Shown here: piece by piece, positions 9,293-18,770 of the stretch
How the letters are laid out: every line of letters starts with the position of its first letter
How positions within the stretch are numbered: position 1 is the first letter of the stretch
NCBI GenBank assembly: GCA_046530765.1
Contig: JBHEQS010000009.1
Location: 13,491 to 77,490, forward strand
Length of the DNA stretch: 64,000 nt
Direction of reading: 5' to 3'
From: Arsenophonus sp046530765
GTDB lineage: Bacteria; Pseudomonadota; Gammaproteobacteria; Enterobacterales; Enterobacteriaceae
Translations under genes and position numbers: made by a program
The notes under the pieces: generated by a model
Database searches by the model: none
Told to the model about the DNA's origin: nothing
What the model saw: the letters and a program-made list of their open reading frames with translations, nothing else

Positions 9293-11215
9293 ATGCCAAT
9301 TATTACTCTTCCTGATAAAAGTCAGCGTCATTATGAGAATGCTATTTCTGTAATTGATATTGCAAATGACATTAGTTCAGGGCTAGCAAAAGCTTGTATA
9401 GCAGGTTTTGTTAATGGAAAACCTGTTGATGCAAATGATGTAATTAATAATGATGCTAAATTATCGATTATTACCAGTAAAGATCTTAAGGGTTTAGAGA
9501 TTATTCGTCACTCATGTGCACATTTGCTTGGCCACGCTATTAAGCAATTATGGCCAGCAGCTAAAATGGCAATTGGACCAATTATTGAGAATGGTTTTTA
9601 TTATGACGTTGACATAAAACACAATTTAACACAGGAAGATTTAAAAAAAATTGATATACGTATGCACGAACTAGCTGCAAAAAATTATGATGTTTTAAAA
9701 AAGCTAGTTAGTTGGCAGGAGGCGAGAAATATTTTTTTTTCTAGGGGTGAGGATTATAAAGTTGAAATTTTAGATAAAAATATTAATAAAAATAATCGTC
9801 CTGGACTTTATTATCATGAAGAGTATATTGATATGTGCCGTGGACCGCATGTACCTAATATGCGTTTTTGTCATTATTTTAAATTACAAAAAATATCTAG
9901 TGCTTATTGGCTAGGCAATAGCAATAATAAAATGCTACAAAGGATCTATGGAACAGCTTGGGCTAACGAAAAACAGTTATCTGCTTATCTATTACGTTTA
10001 GAAGAGGCGACCAAACGAGATCATCGTAAGATAGGTAAAGAACTTGATCTTTATCATATGCAAAAAGAAGTTCCAGGCATGGCTTTTTGGCACAACGATG
10101 GTTGGATAATATTTCGAGAATTAGAAAGCTTTATACGTACTAAGTTAAATGAATACCAGTATCAAGAAGTAAGGGGTCCATTTATAATGGATCGCATTCT
10201 TTGGGAAAAAACAGGTCACTTAGAAAACTATAAAGAAAATATGTTTATAACATCATCAGAAAATAGAGAGTATTGTATAAAGCCAATGAATTGCCCAGGA
10301 CATGTGCAAATATTTAAACAAGGATTAAAATCTTATAGAGATTTGCCATTGCGCATGGCAGAGTTTGGTAGCTGTCATCGCAATGAACCGTCGGGCGCTT
10401 TACATGGCTTAATGCGTGCCCGTAGCTTTACTCAAGATGATGCACATATTTTTTGCACAGATGATCAAATATTATCTGAAGTGAAAAATTGTATTAAAAT
10501 GATTTACGATGTTTATGCAACATTTGGTTTTAAAAAAATTTCTGTTAAGTTATCAACTCGACCAAAAAAACGTATAGGCACTGATGTTCAATGGGATCGT
10601 GCAGAAACTAATCTTGCTAAGTCACTAGAGGAGATTGAATTTGATTATCAACCATGGGAAGGTGCATTTTATGGGCCTAAAATTGAGTTTACACTGTATG
10701 ATTGTTTAGATCGGGCTTGGCAATGTGGAACAATTCAACTTGATTTTTTATTACCTAGTCGTCTAGGTGCTTCCTATATAGATAAAAATAATGAACGACA
10801 GGTGCCAGCAATGATCCATCGTGCTATTTTAGGGTCGCTTGAGCGTTTTATTGGAATTTTAACTGAACAATATGCTGGTTTTTTCCCAACTTGGTTGGCA
10901 CCATTGCAAATTATTATAATAAATATCACAGATGCACATGTTAATTTTGCGCAAAAAATAGCAGAAAAATTAGGTAATTTTGGTATTCGTACAAAATCTG
11001 ACTTGAGAAACGAAAAAATAGGCTTGAAAATCCGTGAGCATACTTTGCGTCGCGTTCCTTACATGTTAGTTTGTGGTGATAAAGAAGTTAAATTAAATAA
11101 AATATCTGTAAGAACTCGTAATGGTAAAAATTTAGGAATATTTGATATTACAGAATTTGCAGAAAGAGTGTTTGATGAAATTTGCACTCGTCGTATTTAT
11201 CAAATGGAGGAATAA
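9293..11215 (+). CDS. thrS: Threonyl-tRNA synthetase
   Basis: This class II synthetase charges tRNA-Thr in the cytoplasm. At 640 residues it is two shorter than the E. coli enzyme. An N-terminal TGS domain (residues 1-62) precedes the editing domain, with its conserved H73 and H77 and a CRGPH motif near 182. The catalytic core has the zinc-binding cysteine in MNCPGH and class II motif 2 (FGSCHRNEPSGALHG). An anticodon-binding domain ends the protein. The start ATG has TAAGGA upstream. It heads the cluster thrS-infC-rpmI-rplT-pheS-pheT-ihfA. The next gene begins 3 bases after its stop, with its ribosome site inside the thrS 3' end. Intact. Confidence 0.97.
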   Translation: MPIITLPDKSQRHYENAISVIDIANDISSGLAKACIAGFVNGKPVDANDVINNDAKLSIITSKDLKGLEIIRHSCAHLLGHAIKQLWPAAKMAIGPIIENGFYYDVDIKHNLTQEDLKKIDIRMHELAAKNYDVLKKLVSWQEARNIFFSRGEDYKVEILDKNINKNNRPGLYYHEEYIDMCRGPHVPNMRFCHYFKLQKISSAYWLGNSNNKMLQRIYGTAWANEKQLSAYLLRLEEATKRDHRKIGKELDLYHMQKEVPGMAFWHNDGWIIFRELESFIRTKLNEYQYQEVRGPFIMDRILWEKTGHLENYKENMFITSSENREYCIKPMNCPGHVQIFKQGLKSYRDLPLRMAEFGSCHRNEPSGALHGLMRARSFTQDDAHIFCTDDQILSEVKNCIKMIYDVYATFGFKKISVKLSTRPKKRIGTDVQWDRAETNLAKSLEEIEFDYQPWEGAFYGPKIEFTLYDCLDRAWQCGTIQLDFLLPSRLGASYIDKNNERQVPAMIHRAILGSLERFIGILTEQYAGFFPTWLAPLQIIIINITDAHVNFAQKIAEKLGNFGIRTKSDLRNEKIGLKIREHTLRRVPYMLVCGDKEVKLNKISVRTRNGKNLGIFDITEFAERVFDEICTRRIYQMEE

Positions 11216-11221
11216 GGTATT
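11206..11221 (+). promoter_or_regulatory. Ribosome site and rare AUU start codon of infC
   Basis: GGAGG (11206-11210) lies 8 bases before ATT (11219-11221). The first codons, ATT AAA GGC GGA AAA, match the start of E. coli infC. In E. coli the AUU start lets IF3 repress its own translation, because IF3 discriminates against non-standard starts. The site overlaps the end of thrS. Conserved here in an otherwise eroding genome. Confidence 0.9.
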
Positions 11222-11758
11222 AAAGGCGGAAAAAGAATTCAAATTGTACGCCCGAATCGCATAAATACGGATATTCGGGCTTCTGAACTTCGTTTAACTG
11301 GTTTATATGGTGAGCAAATTGGTATAGTTAGCTTAAAAGAAGCTCTTAAAAAAGCAGAGGAGTCTGGTGTTGATCTAGTTGAAATAAGCCCAAATGCTAC
11401 ACCACCAGTTTGTCGTATTATGAATTACGGAAAGTTTCTATATGAAAAGAGTAAATTGCTCAAAGAGCAGAAAAAGAAACAAAGAGTTATCCATGTAAAA
11501 GAAATTAAATTCAGACCTAGTACAGATGAAAGTGATTATCATGTCAAATTACGAAACCTAATTCGCTTTTTAGATGATGGCAACAAAACAAAAATTACCT
11601 TACGATTTCGTGGGCGTGAGATGGTTCATAATCAAATTGGTATTGATATGCTTAATCGTATCAAAAACGATTTGGATAATATATCAATTGTTGAATCTTT
11701 TCCAACAAAGATAGAAGGTCGCCAGATGATCATGTTGCTAGCACCAAAAAAAAAATAG
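11219..11758 (+). CDS. infC: Translation initiation factor IF-3 (AUU start)
   Basis: IF3 binds the 30S subunit, prevents premature 50S joining and checks the initiator tRNA and start codon. Reading from the first in-frame ATG (11420) would lose the whole N-terminal domain. Starting at ATT 11219 gives 179 residues against 180 in E. coli, with the N-terminal domain (IKGGKR.., RLTG, EISPNATPPVCRI) followed by the linker and the C-terminal domain ending LAPKKK. The AUU start has a GGAGG site 8 bases upstream, and the reading frame is continuous from 11219. It is co-transcribed with thrS and the L35/L20 genes. Autoregulation through the start codon is inferred from E. coli. Confidence 0.95.
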   Translation: MKGGKRIQIVRPNRINTDIRASELRLTGLYGEQIGIVSLKEALKKAEESGVDLVEISPNATPPVCRIMNYGKFLYEKSKLLKEQKKKQRVIHVKEIKFRPSTDESDYHVKLRNLIRFLDDGNKTKITLRFRGREMVHNQIGIDMLNRIKNDLDNISIVESFPTKIEGRQMIMLLAPKKK

Positions 11759-11811
11759 TTAGGCAACAAAGTAATAATATTCTATTTTGAAATAAAAAAA
11801 TCGCCTAGCTA
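11756..11811 (+). promoter_or_regulatory. Hairpin between infC and rpmI, possible L20 operator
   Basis: TAGTTAGGC (11756-11764, including the infC stop) pairs with GCCTAGCTA (11803-11811) as a 9-bp stem with one G-U pair around an A-rich 38-base loop. In E. coli L20 represses rpmI-rplT by binding an RNA structure in this same interval. The position and the unusual GC content suggest the same function, but the fold here is simpler and L20 binding is inference. Confidence 0.4.
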
Positions 11812-11847
11812 GTTATTATGATTAATAATGCAAAGTGGATATTTAAA

Positions 11848-12045
11848 ATGATAAAAATTAAAACAGTACGTGGTGCGGCTAAACGCTTTAAAAAAACTGC
11901 CAATGGTGGTTTTAAGCATAAACATGCTAACCTTCGTCACATTTTAACTAAAAAGTCAACTAAACGTAAGAGACATTTGCGACAAAATACTATGATTTCT
12001 AAAAGTAATCTATGTTTTGTAGTCTCCTGTTTACCATACGCATAA
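11848..12045 (+). CDS. rpmI: 50S ribosomal protein L35
   Basis: This small basic ribosomal protein of 65 residues has the same length as E. coli L35. The family core KIKTVRGAAKRFKKT and KHANLRHILTKK is near-identical, and the protein ends in CLPYA. I chose the ATG at 11848 rather than 11818, because the extra ten residues of the longer frame have no counterpart in the family. The ribosome site is weak, as expected for a gene under translational control. It sits 89 bases after infC and 55 before rplT. The C-terminal third is more diverged (QNTMISKSNLCFVVS). Confidence 0.95.
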   Translation: MIKIKTVRGAAKRFKKTANGGFKHKHANLRHILTKKSTKRKRHLRQNTMISKSNLCFVVSCLPYA

Positions 12046-12100
12046 GTTTAAATCTTTAGTTTAATGTTATCGATTTAATTCGAAGTGATAGGAGAAATAT

Positions 12101-12457
12101 ATGGCTCACGTAAAACGTGGTGTAACTGCCAGTGCACGCCATAAAAAAATATTGAAGCAAGCAAAAGGTTACTATGGTGCCCGTTCCCGCGTTTATCGTG
12201 TTGCTTTTCAGGCGGTAATTAAAGCAGGTCAGTATGCTTATCGAGACCGCCGTCATCGTAAACGCAAGATCCGTCAATTGTGGATAACACGTATTAATGC
12301 TGCTGCTAGACAGAATGGTTTATCTTATAGTTGTTTTATTAATGGTTTAAAGAAGGCATCAATTAAAATTGATAGGAAAATCTTATCTGATATTGCTATC
12401 TTTGATAAAATTGCATTTGCAGAATTAGTTAAAAGATCAAAAATATCATTGGTTTAA
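12101..12457 (+). CDS. rplT: 50S ribosomal protein L20
   Basis: L20 is an early 23S rRNA-binding assembly protein and the repressor of its own operon in E. coli. The product has 118 residues, identical in length to E. coli, beginning MAHVKRGV and keeping the RRHRKRKIRQLWITRINAAAR core. AGGAG lies 9 bases before the ATG. The basic N-terminal extension (residues 1-60) and globular C-terminal domain are both complete. The last part (SLV end, isoleucine/lysine-rich) is AT-biased but not truncated. Confidence 0.96.
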   Translation: MAHVKRGVTASARHKKILKQAKGYYGARSRVYRVAFQAVIKAGQYAYRDRRHRKRKIRQLWITRINAAARQNGLSYSCFINGLKKASIKIDRKILSDIAIFDKIAFAELVKRSKISLV

Positions 12458-12726
12458 ATTTGTTAAATTGATATAATTTATTAACAATCTCTATTGGTAA
12501 AATGAAAAAACACATTATTTTATAAATAAAAATTATTTTACAAATATTAATTTAAAATATGAAAATTATTTTTGTTTCTTTATTTATTTTATAAGTAAAG
12601 TTTATTGATTTCGTGTATTTTAGAAGATAAATGTAAGTTTACAAAGAGTATTTATTTGAGATTGAGAGACTTTTTATAATTATTAAATTTTATTTTAATA
12701 ATAATTATAGAAAATGGTGAGAAATA
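12458..12726 (+). other. rplT-pheS intergenic region
   Basis: In E. coli this interval carries the pheM leader peptide and an attenuator. I find no phenylalanine-rich leader peptide. An AT-only stem (about 12675-12710, ATAATTATTAAA against TTTAATAATAATTAT with a small bulge) stands just before pheS, but has no G/C-rich terminator. Attenuation appears lost. Confidence 0.5.
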
Positions 12727-13716
12727 GTGATAATACCAAATATAGTTGAGTTGGTTATACAGGCAAAAATAGCCATAAAAAACGCTCATGATATTACAGA
12801 GTTAGATTTAGTGCGTGTTAAATTTTTGGGTAAAAAAAGTTATTTAACAACACAAATGTTAATGTTACATAAAATACCAAGAGAGCATAGGAGTGCAGCA
12901 GGATTAATTATTAATCGCGCTAAACAAGAAGTTAATCATTCATTGAATATTCGCAAAGAGCAGTTAGAAACTTCTATATTAAATATTAGATTAGCAACAG
13001 AAAAAATAGATGTTACATTGCCAGGTCGTCAAATTGAAAATGGCAGTTTTCATCCAGTAACACAAACAATTGATCACATTGAGGAGTTTTTTGCTAAACT
13101 TGGTTTTTCTGTTGTTTTTGGACCAGAAATAGAAGATAATTATTACAATTTTGATGCTTTAAATATCCCTCCTTACCATCCAGCTAGAGATTCACGTGAT
13201 ACTTTCTGGATTGATGAAACTCGTCTGTTGCGCACACAAACTTCCAGTGTTCAAATTCGTGCTATTAAAGGCAAACAGCCGCCTATTCGTATTATTGCAC
13301 CAGGTCGTGTATACAGAAATGATTATGATCAAACTCATACACCAATGTTCCATCAAATAGAAGGCTTAATTATTGATTTCAATATAAGTTTTAGCAATTT
13401 AAAATGCACACTGCATAATTTTTTAAATAGTTTTTTTAAAAAAAGCGTCAATATTCGCTTTAGGCCATCATATTTTCCATTTACTGAACCTTCTGCTGAA
13501 GTTGATGTGATTGATAAAAATGGTAAATGGTTAGAAGTGTTAGGGTGTGGCATGGTGCATCCAAATGTATTACGGAATGTTTCTATTGATTCTAACTTAT
13601 ATTCTGGTTTTGCTTTTGGGATTGGGATAGAGCGATTAACAATGCTACGTTATGGTGTAACTGATTTACGTGTTTTTTTTGAAAATGATCTTCGTTTTCT
13701 TAAACAATTTAAATAA
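12727..13716 (+). CDS. pheS: Phenylalanyl-tRNA synthetase alpha subunit
   Basis: This is the catalytic subunit of the alpha2beta2 enzyme that charges tRNA-Phe. Its 329 residues compare with 327 in E. coli. The N-terminal coiled coil (residues 1-85) is followed by the class II catalytic domain: motif 2 around GRVYRNDYDQTHTPMFHQ, the FTEPSAEVDV segment and motif 3 GFAFGIGIERLTMLRYG. Translation begins at a GTG (12727) with GGTGAG just upstream; the nearby ATG at 12714 is in another frame. pheT follows after 14 bases. No defect is seen. Confidence 0.96.
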   Translation: MIIPNIVELVIQAKIAIKNAHDITELDLVRVKFLGKKSYLTTQMLMLHKIPREHRSAAGLIINRAKQEVNHSLNIRKEQLETSILNIRLATEKIDVTLPGRQIENGSFHPVTQTIDHIEEFFAKLGFSVVFGPEIEDNYYNFDALNIPPYHPARDSRDTFWIDETRLLRTQTSSVQIRAIKGKQPPIRIIAPGRVYRNDYDQTHTPMFHQIEGLIIDFNISFSNLKCTLHNFLNSFFKKSVNIRFRPSYFPFTEPSAEVDVIDKNGKWLEVLGCGMVHPNVLRNVSIDSNLYSGFAFGIGIERLTMLRYGVTDLRVFFENDLRFLKQFK

Positions 13717-13730
13717 GGAAGAAGTATCGG

Positions 13731-16118
13731 ATGAAATTGAGTGAATTTTGGTTACGCGAATTAGTTGATCCAAAAATAAGTAGCAAGGCTTTATTTGATC
13801 AAATGACAATGGCTGGTTTTGAGATTGACAATGTTAAACATGTAGCTAGTCAATTTCATGGTGTGATAGTCGGTGAGATAGTTGAGTGTATTAAGAATCC
13901 TAATACAAGTTCATTGTGGTTAACAAAAATTAATATCGGTACTGAAAAATTACTAAATATTGTCTGTAGTGCGTCGAATTGTCGTCAAGGATTAAAAGTT
14001 GCTGTTGCAATAAATAATACTATTTTACCAGATAATCTTAAAGTTAAAGCAACAAAAATGATCAGCGATTCATCTGACGGTATTCTTTGTTCTTATTCTG
14101 AGCTTGGAATTTCTGATAATAATGCTAACATTGTTGAGCTACCTAAAGATGCAGATATTGGGATTGATATTTGTAATTACTTAAAACTTGATGACAATGT
14201 TTTCGAAGCAAATTCGACATCAAATCGTTCTGATTGTTTAAGTATTTTAGGTATTGCTCGTGATATTGCTGCCATGAATAATATTAAATTAAATATAATA
14301 AAGATTGAACCTGTTAAAATTACAGATATTGGTGTTTTTCCTATTCGAGTTGAAGATCCTGAGGCATGCCCGTATTTTTCAGTGAGAATAATAAAAGGTA
14401 TTGATGTTACAATAAAAACTCCTTGGTGGATTAGAAAAAAAATACGATCTTGTGGAGTTAATGACATCAATCCTGTAATTGATGTCATTAACTTTGTGTT
14501 ATTGGAGTTGGGTCAACCATTGCAGGCTTATGATTTTGATCGAATAAATGGAGAAATAGTTATTCGAATGGCTAAATATAATGAAACATTAGTTTTGCTT
14601 GATAATAATAAAGTAACTCTAAAGCAAGATACTTTAGTCATTGCTGATAAAAAAAATATATTAGGTATTGCAGGTATTTTAGTTGGTAAACATTCTAATA
14701 TCAATAAAAATACAAAAAATATTATATTAGAGAGCGCTTTTTTTAATCCATTATATATTATTGGTAGGGCGCGAAATTATGGTATTAATACTGAGTCTTC
14801 GCAGCGTTTTGAACGTGGCGTTGATCCAAAATTACAATATTATGCCATAGAACGTGCTACTAGATTAATAATTGAAATTTGTGGTGGCGCTGCTGGTAAT
14901 ATTGTTTATCTTAAGTATCAAGATTTCTTACCGAAAGATAAAGAAATAGTTATGACACGACAAAAACTTGATCGCTTAATTGGTTATACTATTCCAGACA
15001 TTAATATTACTAATATACTTCAGAATTTGGGTTGTAAAGTAATTAGTAAACAAAATAATTGGCAAGTTCTTCCTCCATCTTGGCGTTTTGATATAAAAAT
15101 TGAAGAAGATTTAATTGAAGAAGTGGTTCGTGTTTATGGGTATAGTAATATACCAAATATACCATTGCGTGCCGATTTATCAATAACTAAACATTTCGAG
15201 TCAGTTATTCCATTAAAACGAGCCAAAACTCTATTAATTGATCGTGGTTACAATGAAGTAATTACATACAGTTTTGTTGATTCCAGAATTCAATCATTAC
15301 TACATCCAGATTCTAACTCGATGATATTACCAAGCCCAATTTCATCTGATATGTCAGCAATGAGGCTTTCTTTGCTTCCAGGTTTATTGACCACAGTAAT
15401 TTATAATAAAAATCGCCAACAAAATCGTATTAGATTGTTTGAAAGTGGATTGCGATTTGTGCCTGATATAACAGTAGAACACGATATTCGACAAGAATTG
15501 ATGTTAGCTGGTTTAATTACTGGAAATCGACATGAAGAACATTGGTTGCAAGAAAAACGATCTGTTGATTTTTTTGATATAAAAGGTGATGTCGAAGCAA
15601 TACTAGAGTTAACTAGAAATTTAGACAATATTTTTTATAAATCTCATTTTAACCCTGCACTTCACCCTGGTCAAAGTGCTGAAATTTATATGGATAATAA
15701 TTATATTGGATATGTAGGCGTCATTCATCCTGAATTAGAAAATAAGTTAGATTTAAATTGTAGAACATTAGTTTTTGAATTATTGTGGGATGCAATTTCT
15801 TATTATGTTATTCCTAAAGCAAATATGATTTCACGTTTCCCAGCTAATCGACGAGATATTGCAGTTGTAGTGCCAGAGGAGGTAGCAACTGCAGATGTTT
15901 TGGCAGAATGCAAAAAAATTGGAATAAATAATATAGTTAGCATAAACTTGTTTGATGTGTATTGCGGTAAAAACATAGCAAAAGGTTATAAGAGCCTTGC
16001 CATTAGCTTAATCTTGCAGGACGCAAATCGTACTCTGGAAGAAAAAGAAATTTCTGCAATTGTTGAGAAATGTGTTATTACGTTAAAACGGCGATTCCAA
16101 GCATCATTGAGGAACTAA
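13731..16118 (+). CDS. pheT: Phenylalanyl-tRNA synthetase beta subunit
   Basis: This 795-residue partner of PheS holds the editing and tRNA-recognition domains. All the family domains are in place: an OB-fold tRNA-binding domain (about 39-150, with GVIVGEIVECIKNPN), the B3/B4 editing domain (about 210-400), the B5 DNA-binding-like fold, a catalytic-like core and the C-terminal FDX-ACB anticodon-binding domain (about 700-795). Length equals the E. coli protein. A GGAAG site precedes the ATG. ihfA begins 4 bases after the stop, as in E. coli, so the two are probably coupled. Confidence 0.96.
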   Translation: MKLSEFWLRELVDPKISSKALFDQMTMAGFEIDNVKHVASQFHGVIVGEIVECIKNPNTSSLWLTKINIGTEKLLNIVCSASNCRQGLKVAVAINNTILPDNLKVKATKMISDSSDGILCSYSELGISDNNANIVELPKDADIGIDICNYLKLDDNVFEANSTSNRSDCLSILGIARDIAAMNNIKLNIIKIEPVKITDIGVFPIRVEDPEACPYFSVRIIKGIDVTIKTPWWIRKKIRSCGVNDINPVIDVINFVLLELGQPLQAYDFDRINGEIVIRMAKYNETLVLLDNNKVTLKQDTLVIADKKNILGIAGILVGKHSNINKNTKNIILESAFFNPLYIIGRARNYGINTESSQRFERGVDPKLQYYAIERATRLIIEICGGAAGNIVYLKYQDFLPKDKEIVMTRQKLDRLIGYTIPDINITNILQNLGCKVISKQNNWQVLPPSWRFDIKIEEDLIEEVVRVYGYSNIPNIPLRADLSITKHFESVIPLKRAKTLLIDRGYNEVITYSFVDSRIQSLLHPDSNSMILPSPISSDMSAMRLSLLPGLLTTVIYNKNRQQNRIRLFESGLRFVPDITVEHDIRQELMLAGLITGNRHEEHWLQEKRSVDFFDIKGDVEAILELTRNLDNIFYKSHFNPALHPGQSAEIYMDNNYIGYVGVIHPELENKLDLNCRTLVFELLWDAISYYVIPKANMISRFPANRRDIAVVVPEEVATADVLAECKKIGINNIVSINLFDVYCGKNIAKGYKSLAISLILQDANRTLEEKEISAIVEKCVITLKRRFQASLRN

Positions 16119-16122
16119 ACCT

Positions 16123-16419
16123 ATGGCTCTTACAAAAGCTGAAATGTCAGAAAGTCTATTTAAAAAACTAGGCATAAATAAACGCGATGCAAAAGACCTA
16201 GTTGGATTTTTTTTTGAAGAAGTCCGTCGTTCATTAGAAAATGGCGAACAGGTAAAACTGTCAGGATTTGGTAATTTTGATCTGCGTGACAAAAATCAAC
16301 GCCCAGGTCGAAATCCAAAGACTGGAGAAAATATTCCTATTACTGCTCGCAGAGTAGTGACTTTTCGATCAGGTCAAAAGTTAAAAAGTCTGGTTGAAAA
16401 TATAAACAATCATAAATAA
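16123..16419 (+). CDS. ihfA: Integration host factor alpha subunit
   Basis: IHF-alpha pairs with IHF-beta to bend DNA sharply at specific sites, supporting replication, transcription and recombination. The product has 98 residues (E. coli 99). The beta-arm carries the intercalating proline P65 in PGRNPKTGE, and the helical dimer body is complete. The ribosome site AGGA lies at the pheT end, so translation is coupled. It is the last gene of the cluster and is followed 16 bases later by a strong terminator. The ihfB partner is not in this window. Confidence 0.95.
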   Translation: MALTKAEMSESLFKKLGINKRDAKDLVGFFFEEVRRSLENGEQVKLSGFGNFDLRDKNQRPGRNPKTGENIPITARRVVTFRSGQKLKSLVENINNHK

Positions 16420-16435
16420 TGAACAATTATATCCT

Positions 16436-16457
16436 AAAAGCCGCTTTAGCGGCTTTT
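16436..16457 (+). terminator. Rho-independent terminator after ihfA
   Basis: AAAAGCCGC (16436-16444) and GCGGCTTTT (16449-16457) form a perfect 9-bp stem with a TTTA loop, ending in T's. It closes the thrS-ihfA transcript. Confidence 0.95.
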
Positions 16458-17886
16458 ATTATTTTTATAAAAATAATAAAATGAAAATAATTTCATAAAA
16501 AAATTATTGTTAAGTCTAAAATAAAAATAAATAATTTTTAGCATAATTAATATAATATGTTTTTAAATACACTGATTTTATTATGAATTATTTTCTTATT
16601 AATAAAAATTTTTGAAAATTAATTTAGTTTGCTTGTATTTAATTTGTTTTTAAGAATTTATATTCTTAACAGAATTCTAACGCTAAGATATTTTTTTTAT
16701 TTTATAATCGTTTTTTTGAGTTTGTAACTATAGTATTATAATTTTTTTATGTAAACTATCACAAAATTATATAATTTATTTTTTAAATAAAATATTTACA
16801 CAAAAATAGAAATATAACATTTTAGTAATTTAGAATCTAAATTGATTAGTTTATATAATTACATTAATTTAATATATATAATAAATAATACATTCTTCGT
16901 TCTTAATGTAATTAAGTTAAAAAAATTAATAACTAAAAACCGCTAACTTAATTATGTAATAACTTTTAAATTAAAATATCAAATACTGATTATTATAATA
17001 TATAGTAATTTTTTTACTGCTATATTTAATTAAAGATAAAATAATATTAAAAATGTTTTATTTGATTAGTTTGATGCGTTGTGAAGTTAATTTTTATAAT
17101 ATGAACATAAGTTTTATAATTATTTAAACCATACTTACTATATAAATGATTAATTATTAGATAACGATACAAAAGTTTACCATTTTAGTATTTATAGTTT
17201 TTTGTATATTATATATAATAATTATTTTACATTTTTGCAGTATTAAAAATAAACATCTTCTTCTACTTATAAATTTTAATGCTATTTTATAAACTTTCTT
17301 GTATCTTTTTTATTTAACTCAAATAATGTCATATTGACATACATTTTATATTTAGTAAAAATATGTTTTGACAAGTTAAATTTTATTGATTTTTTTTATT
17401 ATTTATATTTTATTCATATCTTTTTATCATTTTAAAAAATAAATATAGATTTTATAATTTAGTTATTGATTATATGTATCTGGAATTACAAAATTTTAAT
17501 TGATAATTTAGTTTTTTCTTATATGTAGATCAAATTATCTATAACAAAAATAAATAGTTTTTTTATTCTAAATAACTATTATACTTTTTTTAAAATATCC
17601 AATAGACCATAATTATATATTAAATTTTGTATATTACAATTTAAGATAAATAAATGATCGACTATGTTATCTATATACTTAATTTTTAATTATTAACTCT
17701 AATTAAAAATATTTTTTACTTACAGAAAATAAATTAACTTTTTATAATCACAACTTTATTTTTCATAAAAATAACTAAAACAAATTATATATGCTCTACT
17801 AAATAATATCTATCTATAATTATTTTTATTTTAATTTGTACGAAAGTAGAAGTTTTTATAATAGTTACTTAGATAATATTTTAAAA

Positions 17887-17925
17887 AAAAATAAGTTTTA
17901 ATAATTTTTATTAAAACTTATTTTT
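17887..17925. terminator. Orphan bidirectional terminator-like hairpin
   Basis: An 18-bp perfect stem (17887-17904 with 17908-17925) with a TTT loop, flanked by an A run on the left and T run on the right, would work as a terminator on either strand. No gene remains beside it. Confidence 0.5.
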
Positions 17926-18662
17926 ATCGGAAAATTAACTTAAGTAAAAAATAATCAAAAGAACTAGAATTAAGATTAATTATCTTATATAACCTTGTTT
18001 TATTCTCAAAATAATCTATTAAAATTTGTTAATCTTTTTTACTAAATTTCAATAGATTATTTAATAGAAAATAAATATTTTGTGCTAAAAAAATTACTTT
18101 TTCATACTAATATATTAATGCATATATTCTTATTGAAATTGCATAAAGTTAGTATAGTAAACCTCATGTATATTTTATGACATAATATATCAACTTATAA
18201 AAGACAAATACAATTTGAGTTTTGATATAGTAATTAAATAAAACTCAATGTTCTTATAATAAATATAAGCATTATAAATCACAGATAATATAATAATAAT
18301 TAGATAAAATTATATAGATATTTCTACAGAGAAGTACAATTGTTGAAAGAACGATATAATTGATAATATTATTTAATTATAAAATTTGAAAATGCTCTAA
18401 AAATGAATGTTAATAAAGAGATAGAAGATGTTAATAAAATGAATATAAAAATTACGTAACATTTTAGGCGTGCATTCCAATTAGTACTTAATAAGATTCT
18501 ATCAGATATATCCTATTTTAACATTCACAAAATATAATAATCTAAAAAAAATAATAATAAGAAATTTCTCAATTTAATATTAATCATCATGAACAGATAC
18601 CAAAACTAACATTTATGTATACATCAAAAGACTAATGATAGTTATATCTTTTCTGACAACAG

Positions 18663-18770
18663 TTATTGATCAGGATTGGAAAACTTTATAATATCAGGTA
18701 ATAAAAGATTAAAAACTATATCTAAATAAGACTGCCATGTATGCGATTGATACCAACTAGAAAATCTTTT
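18663..18770 (-). pseudogene. Short relic reading frame, unidentified
   Basis: The minus strand is open for 35 codons between stops. It reads with mixed, protein-like composition (KRFSSWYQSHTWQSYLD, then IVFNLLLPD). In the same frame upstream (to about 19000) it continues with an isolated stop roughly every 5 to 40 codons. Composition is richer in W, H, Q, S and P than random AT-rich DNA would give. I cannot assign a family, and the reading may be chance. Confidence 0.25.

Noticed and set aside
11420..11758. infC starting at the first in-frame ATG
   Set aside because: It would remove the IF3 N-terminal domain; the upstream ATT start has a ribosome site and the conserved first codons.
11818..12045. 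Longer L35 frame from ATG 11818
   Set aside because: The ten extra N-terminal residues have no counterpart in the L35 family.
14177..14488. Minus-strand frame inside pheT
   Set aside because: A shadow of the strongly supported pheT coding frame, with no protein family resemblance.
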